Source of the DNA: JAOTYV01 sp041557595
GTDB taxonomy: Bacteria > Pseudomonadota > Alphaproteobacteria > UBA8366
Direction of reading: 5' to 3'
DNA: 5,229 bases
NCBI GenBank assembly: GCA_041557595.1
Contig: JBFFGE010000247.1
Span: 1-5,229, forward strand
Part shown: in pieces, positions 1 through 5,229 of the stretch
Position numbering within the stretch: the stretch's first letter is position 1
Layout: every line of letters starts with the position of its first letter
Notes under the pieces: generated by a model
What the model saw: only the letters and a program-made list of their open reading frames with translations
Database searches by the model: none
What the model was told of the DNA's origin: nothing
Translations under genes and position numbers: made by a program

Positions 1-50
1 CCTGTGGAACGCATCGCATCATCTCGGACCAATACGCCGAAGACTTCCGT

Positions 51-59
51 AGAGAGGGA
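51..59 (+). promoter_or_regulatory. Ribosome binding site of the GGT-like gene
   Basis: AGAGAGGGA lies 6 nt before the ATG at 66 and is the main reason for choosing that start. The reading frame is open upstream to the window edge but holds no ATG, GTG or TTG there. Bases 1-50 otherwise show no recognisable feature. Confidence 0.6.
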
Positions 60-65
60 AAGACC

Positions 66-1793
66 ATGCCGTCACCGCACCGCGCCCACCTGATGGGGAC
101 CCGTCACATGGCAGCCGCCGGGCATTACCTGGCGGCGCAGGCCGCATTCCAGATTCTCGAGGCCGGCGGCAATGCGGTCGATGCCGGATGCGCCGGCGGC
201 ATGGCGCTGACCGTGCTGCAGTCGGAGTATGTCGGTTTCGCCGGGGTCGCGCCGATCATGATCTACCTTGCCGAAAGTGACGAGGTGATCACGATTGCCG
301 GGCTCGGCACCTGGCCGAAGGCGGTGACGGTCGAAACCTTTCACGAGAAATACGGCGGTGCGATGCCGCCGGGCGTGCTGCGCAGCGTGGTCCCGGCTGG
401 ACCCGACTCCTGGATTACGGCGCTACGCCGATACGGCACCATGAGTTTCGGCGACGTCGCCGCGTCTGCGATACGATTTGCGCGTGACGGTTTTCCGGCT
501 CCACGTCTGTTGTGCGACATCATCGCCGCAAACGAGGACGGATACCGGCGCTGGCCCTCGAACGAGGCGGTCTATTTGTCGCAGGACCGTCCGCCGCAAC
601 CGGGCGAACTGTTCGTCCAGGCGGATTTGGGCAGGACGATCCAATATATGGCCGATCAGGAAGCGGCGGCGAAGGGGGCGGGCCGCGATGCCGGGCTACA
701 GGCGGCGCATGACGCTTTCTATAAGGGGGATATCGCTCAGGCGATCGTCAAATATCAGGCCGAAAGCGGTGGCTGGATGTCGGCCGATGACCTCGCGTCC
801 TACAGCTCGCCGATCGAAGCCCCGCTCCGGACGCAGTTTGGCGACCTCGAGGTGTTTGCCTGCGGGCCATGGTGCCAGGGGCCGGTGCTGCCGATGACAT
901 TGAACATTCTGAACGGCATCGATCTGGCCGGGATGGGACAGAACTCGGCGGATTACATCCACACGCTCGCGTCGGCGCTCAACCTGTCATATGCCGACCG
1001 CCATGCCTATATCGGCGACCCGCGATTCGTCGACGTACCAATCGACGGCCTGCTCGATGCGGCCTATGCCGACGCCCGGCGCGCCCTGATTGACAACGAA
1101 AAGGCGTGGACGGAGATGGCGCCAGCAGGCGACCCGTGGACCGGCGCCGCATTGCGGTCGGATGCGAAGGACAAGTTGGAAAGATCACCGGAACTGGCGC
1201 GGGAGGAACTAGACACCTCTTACATCAGCGTCGTCGATAGCAAGGGCAACGCCTTTTCCGGCACGCCGAGCGACGGCTCGACCAGCTCGCCGGTCGTGCC
1301 CGGCCTCGGCATCGTCGTGTCGTCGCGCGGCTCGCAGAATTGGACCGACCCGACTCATCCGGCCTGCGTCGCGCCGGGCAAGCGGCCGCGCCTGACACCC
1401 AACCCGGCGATGGCGATCCGCGGCGGGCGCACGCTGATGCCATTCGGGTCGCCCGGGAACGACGTGCAGATCCAGGCGATGATCCAGGTGCTGTTCAACA
1501 TGGTCGTCTTCGACATGGCGCCGCAGGACGCGGTCGAGCAGCCGCGCTTCGCGTCCTTCAATTATCCCCGCTCGTCGGAGCCGCATTCTTACAGTCCCGG
1601 CGAATTGCGCCTGGAAGGGCGTATCCCGGATGCGACGGCGCAGGACCTGGCGAAACGCGGTCACAAACTGAACCCATGGCCGGATTGGGAATATACCGCC
1701 GGGGCCGTCTGCACGATCGTCGCCGACCGGGAGACGGGTGTCCTGGCGGGCGCCTCCGATCCCCGCCGTCCGACCGGCGTCTGCGGTTGGTAG
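66..1793 (+). CDS. Gamma-glutamyltransferase-superfamily hydrolase (Ntn type), likely cytoplasmic, substrate unknown
   Basis: 575 residues, matching the full length of gamma-glutamyltranspeptidases (GGT), which cleave themselves into two subunits and use the newly exposed N-terminal Thr as nucleophile. The N-terminal signature LEAGGNAVDA (31-40) and the small-subunit start DTSYISVVDSKGNA (383-396) are clear. Thr384 aligns with E. coli Thr391, predicting a large subunit 1-383 and a small subunit 384-575. GSPGN (461-465) stands where GGTs have the oxyanion motif GSPGG, and the C-terminal GASDPR (562-567) is present. No signal peptide is visible, unlike periplasmic GGT, so it is probably cytoplasmic, as expected for amidase relatives such as HpxW. 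Residues that bind glutamate in E. coli GGT look replaced, so glutathione hydrolysis is doubtful. The start at 66 is backed by AGAGAGGGA at 51-59 with 6 nt spacing. It faces the amidohydrolase gene tail to tail. Family membership is firm; the substrate is unknown. Confidence 0.9.
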   Translation: MPSPHRAHLMGTRHMAAAGHYLAAQAAFQILEAGGNAVDAGCAGGMALTVLQSEYVGFAGVAPIMIYLAESDEVITIAGLGTWPKAVTVETFHEKYGGAMPPGVLRSVVPAGPDSWITALRRYGTMSFGDVAASAIRFARDGFPAPRLLCDIIAANEDGYRRWPSNEAVYLSQDRPPQPGELFVQADLGRTIQYMADQEAAAKGAGRDAGLQAAHDAFYKGDIAQAIVKYQAESGGWMSADDLASYSSPIEAPLRTQFGDLEVFACGPWCQGPVLPMTLNILNGIDLAGMGQNSADYIHTLASALNLSYADRHAYIGDPRFVDVPIDGLLDAAYADARRALIDNEKAWTEMAPAGDPWTGAALRSDAKDKLERSPELAREELDTSYISVVDSKGNAFSGTPSDGSTSSPVVPGLGIVVSSRGSQNWTDPTHPACVAPGKRPRLTPNPAMAIRGGRTLMPFGSPGNDVQIQAMIQVLFNMVVFDMAPQDAVEQPRFASFNYPRSSEPHSYSPGELRLEGRIPDATAQDLAKRGHKLNPWPDWEYTAGAVCTIVADRETGVLAGASDPRRPTGVCGW

Positions 1794-1825
1794 TCCGGCG
1801 CTGCCGATGAAATACCGAGGGCCGT

Positions 1826-2731
1826 TTATACGGCGGTTTCGATGTCGTCGGGCAGACCGCCCGGACATTGTTCGGCGGCGTATGCACAGACCGCGTCCAT
1901 GAGCGGTGCAATCACGTCGTCCCGGAAGGCCGGGAAGCTGTCGAGCCGCTCGAAACTTTGCTCGTCCATGTAGAGCGATTTGTTGATTTCGATCTGAACG
2001 CTGTGGCATCCGTTTGCGGGGTCGCCGCAGCGCCGCACGATGTCCGCGCCCTTGAACAATTCGTTCACGCGGGTATCGAATCCCTTGGCGCTGAAATGGT
2101 CGGTGACGAGTGCCGCGAACTCGGGCGAACATGTCGTTCCGTCCCGGGTGCCGATGATGATGTCCGGCCGCGGGTTGCCGAAGTCGCCCATCAATTTGGT
2201 GCCGGTGCCCGGCATCGAGTGGCAGTTGACGTGCCATACCGCGCCGAAGGCATTCCGTCGTGCGGCCAACAGCGCATCGAGCATGGCATGGTACGGCACC
2301 CAGTACCGGTCGACGCGACGGCGCATCTGGCTTTCGCTCAACGGCGTGTCATAGATCGGGGATTGGTCGGGCGCCAGTGTCCAAATGAGCCCGATGCCCC
2401 GGGCGCCCTTCAGCTTGGCATCCTTGAAATCGCGATCGGTTCCGGACAGCATCGATTCGTCGAGATCTGACAGTGGGCGGTTCGCGTCAACGTAGACTCT
2501 CGGAAAATGCGCTTTGAGGAATGCCGCCCCGCGGTTCACGGCATCCGCGTATAGCTCGTCCACGTATAAATCGGCCACGCTTGTCAGCAAGGACGGCGCA
2601 ACGGAAGACTGAAAGTCCGCCGGGAATTCGATACCGCTGTGCGGGCTATCAAAGACGACCGGCGTGACCAAATCATCTGCTTCGGTGACCGTATAAACCC
2701 CGCTGACGACCTTGGTCGTCACGTTGACCAT
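1826..2731 (-). CDS. N-formylglutamate amidohydrolase family protein
   Basis: 301 residues from the chosen start, in the PF05013 family. HutG-type members are zinc enzymes that hydrolyse N-formylglutamate to formate and glutamate in histidine breakdown. Conserved blocks, numbered from the chosen start: FDSPHSG (27-33), DLYVDELY (54-61), VDANRP (81-86), HVNCHSMP (167-174) and VQIEINKSLYMDE (245-257). These cover the whole family pattern, so the protein looks intact. No other hut gene is in view, so the native substrate may be another N-acyl amino acid. The ATG at 2731 is preferred because AAAAGG (2746-2741) sits 9 nt before it. An in-frame ATG at 2761 would add ten residues but has only a weak GGG upstream. 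No signal peptide is seen, so it is probably cytoplasmic. It is convergent with the GGT-like gene and divergent from the carboxymuconolactone decarboxylase-like gene. Whether it works with either is unknown. Confidence 0.88.
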   Translation of the reverse strand: MVNVTTKVVSGVYTVTEADDLVTPVVFDSPHSGIEFPADFQSSVAPSLLTSVADLYVDELYADAVNRGAAFLKAHFPRVYVDANRPLSDLDESMLSGTDRDFKDAKLKGARGIGLIWTLAPDQSPIYDTPLSESQMRRRVDRYWVPYHAMLDALLAARRNAFGAVWHVNCHSMPGTGTKLMGDFGNPRPDIIIGTRDGTTCSPEFAALVTDHFSAKGFDTRVNELFKGADIVRRCGDPANGCHSVQIEINKSLYMDEQSFERLDSFPAFRDDVIAPLMDAVCAYAAEQCPGGLPDDIETAV

Positions 2732-2921
2732 GGTGGCAAGCCTTTTACTATTGCGCCCCATGGTAGATTACCCGGTATGTAATTAACGTTTTGCTAATAG
2801 AAAATTGGCCGTTTTCCGCGGTTGGGCATCTTCTGAGCGTGCGATTCAGGGCGTCGATTTTGGGTTAACGGCGAGCGGCGCTAAGCTGGTGGCAAGCCAA
2901 AAACCAAAAGGGACGCTACAC
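2732..2921. promoter_or_regulatory. Divergent intergenic region, probable promoters for both flanking genes
   Basis: This gap separates two divergent genes, so it must hold a start signal for each unless transcription reads in from elsewhere. The part at about 2775-2806 is clearly AT-rich against the GC-rich surroundings, as expected for a promoter. I could not settle on -35/-10 boxes. The best rightward candidate, TTGGGT and TAAGCT spaced by 16 nt (TAAGCT at 2881-2886), is a poor consensus match. A TTG-started extension of the downstream gene from 2805 lacks a ribosome binding site and is not believed. Confidence 0.45.
2907..2913 (+). promoter_or_regulatory. Ribosome binding site fixing the start of the carboxymuconolactone decarboxylase-like gene
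   Basis: AAAAGGG lies 8 nt before the ATG at 2922. It supports this start over the upstream in-frame TTG at 2805, whose translated leader does not resemble the protein family. Confidence 0.6.
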
Positions 2922-3230
2922 ATGCCTTCATCGAAGAAAACCGCTTATGAACTCATCCCGCAACTCGGCAAGCTGCGCGACGAAGTGCTGTTCGGTGATG
3001 TCTGGGAACAGCCGGAACTGACCAAGCGCGATCGCAGTCTGATCACCGTTGCAGTGCTGACCGCGCTGTACCGCACCGACGAGCTGCACGGTCACATGAA
3101 ACGCGCGCTCGACAACGGCGTCACCCAGGACGAACTGCGCGGACTGATCACGCATATCGCCTTCTATGCCGGCTGGCCGTGCGCGGTGAACGCAGGCCGT
3201 GTCGGGCTCGAGGTTTTCGAGGACGACTGA
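2922..3230 (+). CDS. Carboxymuconolactone decarboxylase family protein (cysteine-poor type)
   Basis: 102 residues, a single all-helical CMD domain (PF02627) of near-usual length. Recognisable blocks are LTKRDRSLITVAVLTAL (33-49), RTDELHGHMKRAL (51-63) and THIAFYAGWPCAVNA (77-91). The AhpD-type CxxC redox pair is absent: the only cysteine is Cys87, and the Glu54/His56/His58 cluster occupies the region where AhpD carries its cysteines. This argues against a peroxidase role and for the gamma-carboxymuconolactone decarboxylase branch, whose founding member acts in the protocatechuate branch of the beta-ketoadipate pathway. No other pca gene is visible, so decarboxylation of 4-carboxymuconolactone itself is not established and many homologues have unknown roles. 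It is divergent from the formylglutamate amidohydrolase gene and is followed by tandem hairpins, so it is probably transcribed alone. It is likely a cytoplasmic oligomer, as in the family. Confidence 0.87.
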   Translation: MPSSKKTAYELIPQLGKLRDEVLFGDVWEQPELTKRDRSLITVAVLTALYRTDELHGHMKRALDNGVTQDELRGLITHIAFYAGWPCAVNAGRVGLEVFEDD

Positions 3231-3265
3231 TTCGCGTCACGGTGTATCCGCGGTTACCGGCGCTT

Positions 3266-3287
3266 GGGAGGCGGAACACCGTCTCCC
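3266..3287 (+). terminator. Hairpin after the carboxymuconolactone decarboxylase-like gene, possible terminator
   Basis: GGGAGGCGG (3266-3274) and CCGTCTCCC (3279-3287) form a 9-bp stem with one G-U pair and an AACA loop, 36 nt past the stop codon at 3230. No clean T-run follows, so if it ends transcription it may act with the next hairpin or with Rho. Confidence 0.4.
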
Positions 3288-3293
3288 CGCCGG

Positions 3294-3312
3294 TTCGACC
3301 GCGGCGGTCGAA
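3294..3312. repeat. Perfect 19-bp inverted repeat (9+1+9), second hairpin or operator
   Basis: TTCGACCGC (3294-3302) and GCGGTCGAA (3304-3312) are exact inverted repeats around one central G. A partly T-rich stretch (ACTTCTATTCT) follows, so it may be the terminator hairpin of the upstream gene. As it lies 70 bp before the amidohydrolase start and is perfectly symmetrical, it could instead be a binding site for a dimeric regulator. The sequence alone does not decide this. Confidence 0.45.
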
Positions 3313-3369
3313 ACTTCTATTCTGTGTAAGTTGTCTGCGATCCGAGCGCCGTGTGCTTCGGCCTGCCTA

Positions 3370-3376
3370 GGGAGGA
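3370..3376 (+). promoter_or_regulatory. Ribosome binding site that decides the amidohydrolase start
   Basis: GGGAGGA touches the in-frame ATG at 3377, which is too close for good initiation, and lies 6 nt before the ATG at 3383, the usual distance. The second ATG is therefore the likely start. Confidence 0.65.
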
Positions 3377-3382
3377 ATGACC

Positions 3383-4525
3383 ATGGAATACAAACGAATT
3401 TCCGCCGATTGTCATATCGATCTGTGCTGGATGCCGCCCGACCTGTTCGTCAGCGAGGCGACGCCAGCCATGAAGGAGCGTATGCCCTTCGTCACCGACG
3501 GCCCGGACGGACCGTATTGGACCTGCAAGAACGGCACGTCCTTCGGGCTAAAGAATGGGGTCGGCCCATCGGGCGCAAAATACACGCCGGGTGCGCATGA
3601 CCGCGCCGATCTGATGGCCGCGACGAATCTTTACGAGGACGGCAAGAACGATATCCGCCGGGTTTCCACGCCGTCGCTTCGCATCAAGGACATGGAGCGG
3701 GACGGGGTCGACGCTGAGGTGATGTATGGCATCCTGGGTGCGGCCTCCAAGCTGGCCGATCACGACGCTGCCAACGAGATGTATCGCATCTACAACGACT
3801 GGCTGGCGGATTTCTGCAAGGAATACCCGGACCGTCAGATCGGCCTCGCCTGCCTGCCCTATGGCGATATCGAGGAAGCGGCGAAGGAAATCTACCGCGC
3901 CAAGGATCTCGGTCTTCGTGGGATCGAGCTGTCCTGTTCCTGGGACATGGCGCCGATGTATCACCCGATGTGGGAGCCGATCTGGCAGGCGATCAATGAC
4001 GTCGAGCTGCCGCTGCATTTCCACACCTTCCCTGTGATGTCACCGCAGGTCCGCGAAAATCTTCCGAAGGAATGCCAGCGGGTCGCGATCTTCACCATCG
4101 TGTCGGGCTTCCAGATGAACCTGATCAACATCGTCGCTGCGGTGATCGGCGGGGCGATCCTGGAACGCTATCCGAATGTCCGCGTCGCCTTTGGCGAAAG
4201 CGGCATCGGCTGGTTGCCTTACGCGCTCGACCGGATGGACTTCGAATGGGAGGACCGCTTCAAGGATCTCGGCCTGACGATGAAGCCGAGCGACTATTGG
4301 CGGCGTCAGTGCAAGGCGACCTTCCAGTACGATACGATCGGCGCCAAGCTGGTCGACGACATCGGCGTAGAATCGCTGATGTGGGGCTCGGATTACCCGC
4401 ATGGGGATGGCGTCTGGCCGGACTCGGACAAATACATCGCCGAACAGTTCGCGCATTTGCCCGCCGACGTGGTGCATAAGATCACCTGCGAGAATGCCGG
4501 CAAGTTCTATGGCCTGATTCAGTAA
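3383..4525 (+). CDS. Amidohydrolase_2 (PF04909) family metal-dependent hydrolase or decarboxylase
   Basis: 380 residues, a TIM-barrel enzyme of the ACMSD-related amidohydrolase_2 group, whose characterised members hydrolyse or non-oxidatively decarboxylate small, often aromatic, acids. Numbered from the ATG at 3383: SADCHIDL (7-14) supplies Asp9 and His11 in place of the classic HxH of barrel strand 1; LHFHTF (211-216) gives His212 and His214; FGESGIGWLPYALDRMD (270-286) carries Glu272 where ACMSD relatives have HGGG; and WGSDYPHGDG (334-343) gives the conserved Asp337 and His340. The C-terminal ENAGKFYGL (370-378) is the usual end of the family. The protein looks complete and cytoplasmic. 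An in-frame ATG at 3377 adds two residues but is poorly spaced from its ribosome binding site. It is followed by a cupin gene 56 bp downstream on the same strand, probably in one operon. The fold is secure; the substrate, and whether it hydrolyses or decarboxylates, are not known. Confidence 0.88.
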   Translation: MEYKRISADCHIDLCWMPPDLFVSEATPAMKERMPFVTDGPDGPYWTCKNGTSFGLKNGVGPSGAKYTPGAHDRADLMAATNLYEDGKNDIRRVSTPSLRIKDMERDGVDAEVMYGILGAASKLADHDAANEMYRIYNDWLADFCKEYPDRQIGLACLPYGDIEEAAKEIYRAKDLGLRGIELSCSWDMAPMYHPMWEPIWQAINDVELPLHFHTFPVMSPQVRENLPKECQRVAIFTIVSGFQMNLINIVAAVIGGAILERYPNVRVAFGESGIGWLPYALDRMDFEWEDRFKDLGLTMKPSDYWRRQCKATFQYDTIGAKLVDDIGVESLMWGSDYPHGDGVWPDSDKYIAEQFAHLPADVVHKITCENAGKFYGLIQ

Positions 4526-4537
4526 ACGTGTAAGGAT

Positions 4538-4562
4538 CGGCGGGGGCCGGCGGTCCCCGCCG
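4538..4562. repeat. Strong GC hairpin between the amidohydrolase and cupin genes
   Basis: CGGCGGGGGCC (4538-4548) pairs with GGTCCCCGCCG (4552-4562) around a 3-nt loop: 11 pairs including one G-U. It lies 12 nt after the amidohydrolase stop codon and 8 nt before the cupin ribosome binding site. No T-run follows, so full termination is unlikely; transcript-end protection or differential expression within the operon is more plausible. Confidence 0.5.
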
Positions 4563-4581
4563 TTAGCGATGGAGGACCGCC

Positions 4582-5217
4582 ATGCCGGATACGGACTCGC
4601 AAGCGACCATTCGGGATTGCGCCCATGCCGCCATTCGCATCATTGAGGAAGTCGGCAGCGATGAAGCAAAACTGCGCGCCGGGCTGTTGGACGCCATGCG
4701 GCCGCTGGTGGCGCGGGACGATCTTCTGACGCTCGGCGTCAAACGGCCGGGCAATCACATCGATAACTCCAAATACCTGTATTACGATGGCCAACTTTCC
4801 ATCACCCTCGATGAATTCCCGAACGGCAAATATATCCCGCCGCATGACCACGGCGTCTGGGAGGCGCTGGTGGTTTTCAAAGGGCGTGTCCGTCATTGCG
4901 TGTATGAACGCGTCGACGACGGCACCGTGGAGGGGCATGCGGACCTGAAGACGATCGAGGACCGCGAATATGTGCCGGGGGAGATCGCAATGGTCGTGCC
5001 GCCGACGGAAATCCACAGCTTCACGGCGCTCGCGGAAGGGACCTATGTCGTGACGGTGGTCGGCGGTAACTACAAGCCGATCCGGCATTACTACAATGTC
5101 GACGACAAGACCTATGTCGTCAGCAAGCCGCCGCGCTGGCGCCGGCGGAATAAACCACCGGATCACCGGATAGAAGGGGCCGTATTTTGGTTCATCTTAC
5201 GACCGATGTCCTGGTGA
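4582..5217 (+). CDS. Single-domain cupin protein, cysteine dioxygenase-like metal site
   Basis: 211 residues. Cupin motif 1, G(X)5HXH(X)3E(X)6G, is matched exactly at Gly82-Gly101 with His88, His90 and Glu94. Motif 2 is recognisable at 133-145 (G...PPTEIH) with His145 as the fourth ligand. This three-His-one-Glu set should bind Fe(II), Mn or another divalent metal. The helical N-terminal part (about 1-55) before the barrel resembles cysteine dioxygenase-type cupins, so an oxygenase is possible, but an isomerase or other metal enzyme cannot be excluded. The start is supported by GGAGGA (4571-4576) 5 nt before ATG. It follows the amidohydrolase gene on the same strand, and the downstream flavoprotein start overlaps its 3' end by 31 nt. 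The last 25 or so residues (from about 186) are basic, rich in Arg, Trp and Pro, and use codons rare elsewhere in the gene. They look like read-through of non-coding sequence after a frameshift. Confidence 0.82.
   Translation: MPDTDSQATIRDCAHAAIRIIEEVGSDEAKLRAGLLDAMRPLVARDDLLTLGVKRPGNHIDNSKYLYYDGQLSITLDEFPNGKYIPPHDHGVWEALVVFKGRVRHCVYERVDDGTVEGHADLKTIEDREYVPGEIAMVVPPTEIHSFTALAEGTYVVTVVGGNYKPIRHYYNVDDKTYVVSKPPRWRRRNKPPDHRIEGAVFWFILRPMSW
5172..5179 (+). promoter_or_regulatory. Ribosome binding site of the downstream flavoprotein gene
   Basis: AGAAGGGG lies 7 nt before the TTG at 5187, the only initiator in the flavoprotein frame close to the conserved N-terminal strand. It sits inside the annotated cupin reading frame, so the cupin 3' end doubles as the leader of the next gene. 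Confidence 0.6.
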
Positions 5218-5229
5218 TCGGATCGGGCG
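5187..5229 (+). CDS. N-terminus of a FAD/NAD(P)-binding oxidoreductase (cut by the window end)
   Basis: Only 14 codons are visible. Starting from TTG (read as Met), the product begins MVHLTTDVLVIGSG: a hydrophobic beta strand running into GxG, the first half of the GxGxxG dinucleotide-binding loop typical of FAD-dependent oxidoreductases with an N-terminal Rossmann fold. TTG is a minor initiator, but the ribosome binding site at 5172-5179 is well placed and the Rossmann strand starts where families of this type start. The frame overlaps the annotated end of the cupin gene by 31 nt, implying translational linkage in one operon. Fumarate reductase/succinate dehydrogenase-type flavoproteins, flavin monooxygenases and amine oxidases all begin like this, so the subclass cannot be chosen. 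Confidence 0.6.
   Translation, partial: MVHLTTDVLVIGSG

Noticed and set aside
1821..1834. Small hairpin GCCGT-TTAT-ACGGC at the convergent gene ends, possible bidirectional terminator
   Set aside because: The stem is only 5 bp, it includes the stop codon of the minus-strand gene, and no T-run follows on either strand.
1209..2237. 342-residue minus-strand open frame
   Set aside because: It lies opposite the GGT-like gene and across the formylglutamate amidohydrolase gene, is Arg/His-rich as expected for an antisense shadow in GC-rich DNA, and shows no family motif.
1868..2470. 200-residue plus-strand open frame
   Set aside because: It is antisense to the formylglutamate amidohydrolase gene, which has all its conserved blocks; this frame has no recognisable domain.
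2731..2898. 12-bp direct repeat TGGTGGCAAGCC at 2731-2742 and 2887-2898
   Set aside because: One chance 12-mer repeat is expected in a window of this size, and the first copy covers the amidohydrolase start codon. No further copies or symmetry support an operator.
2805..2921. TTG-started N-terminal extension of the carboxymuconolactone decarboxylase-like protein
   Set aside because: It has no ribosome binding site, the sequence is unlike the family, and a well-placed AAAAGGG precedes the ATG at 2922.
4519..5166. 215-residue minus-strand open frame
   Set aside because: It mirrors the cupin gene, whose exact cupin motif and ribosome binding site show the plus strand is the coding one.

Overview
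The window is a compact piece of a GC-rich bacterial chromosome. Five complete genes and the first codons of a sixth cover almost all of it. The high GC, the Shine-Dalgarno starts and the mix of protein families (a gamma-glutamyltransferase-like hydrolase, an N-formylglutamate amidohydrolase, a carboxymuconolactone decarboxylase-like protein, a PF04909 amidohydrolase and a cupin) fit an alphaproteobacterium, perhaps of the Rhodospirillales type. That placement is an inference from composition and gene style, not from a marker gene. I see no rRNA, tRNA, CRISPR array, insertion sequence or phage gene.

Left part (1-2731): a gamma-glutamyltransferase-superfamily gene (66-1793, +) faces an N-formylglutamate amidohydrolase-family gene (1826-2731, -), with only 32 bp between their stop codons. 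The first protein keeps the catalytic threonine but appears to have lost most residues that hold a gamma-glutamyl group. It also lacks a signal peptide, so it is better described as a cytoplasmic Ntn-type amide hydrolase of unknown substrate than as a glutathione-degrading enzyme.

Middle (2732-3376): an AT-richer divergent gap separates the amidohydrolase from a small carboxymuconolactone decarboxylase-like gene (2922-3230, +). After that gene, a 146-bp gap holds two hairpin-forming inverted repeats in tandem, probably a transcription boundary, although the second could instead be an operator.

Right part (3383-5229): an amidohydrolase_2 (ACMSD/decarboxylase-like) enzyme, a single-domain cupin with an intact metal site and the start of a dinucleotide-binding flavoprotein run in one direction, each with a good ribosome binding site. 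This looks like a small catabolic operon that continues past the window. Metal-dependent C-C or C-N cleavage, a cupin and a flavin oxidoreductase together suggest breakdown of an aromatic, heterocyclic or amide-containing small molecule; the substrate cannot be read from the sequence. The most noteworthy points are the rewired active site of the first enzyme, a suspicious 3' end on the cupin gene (possible frameshift) and the inverted repeats. I found no clear evidence for a wholly new type of system.
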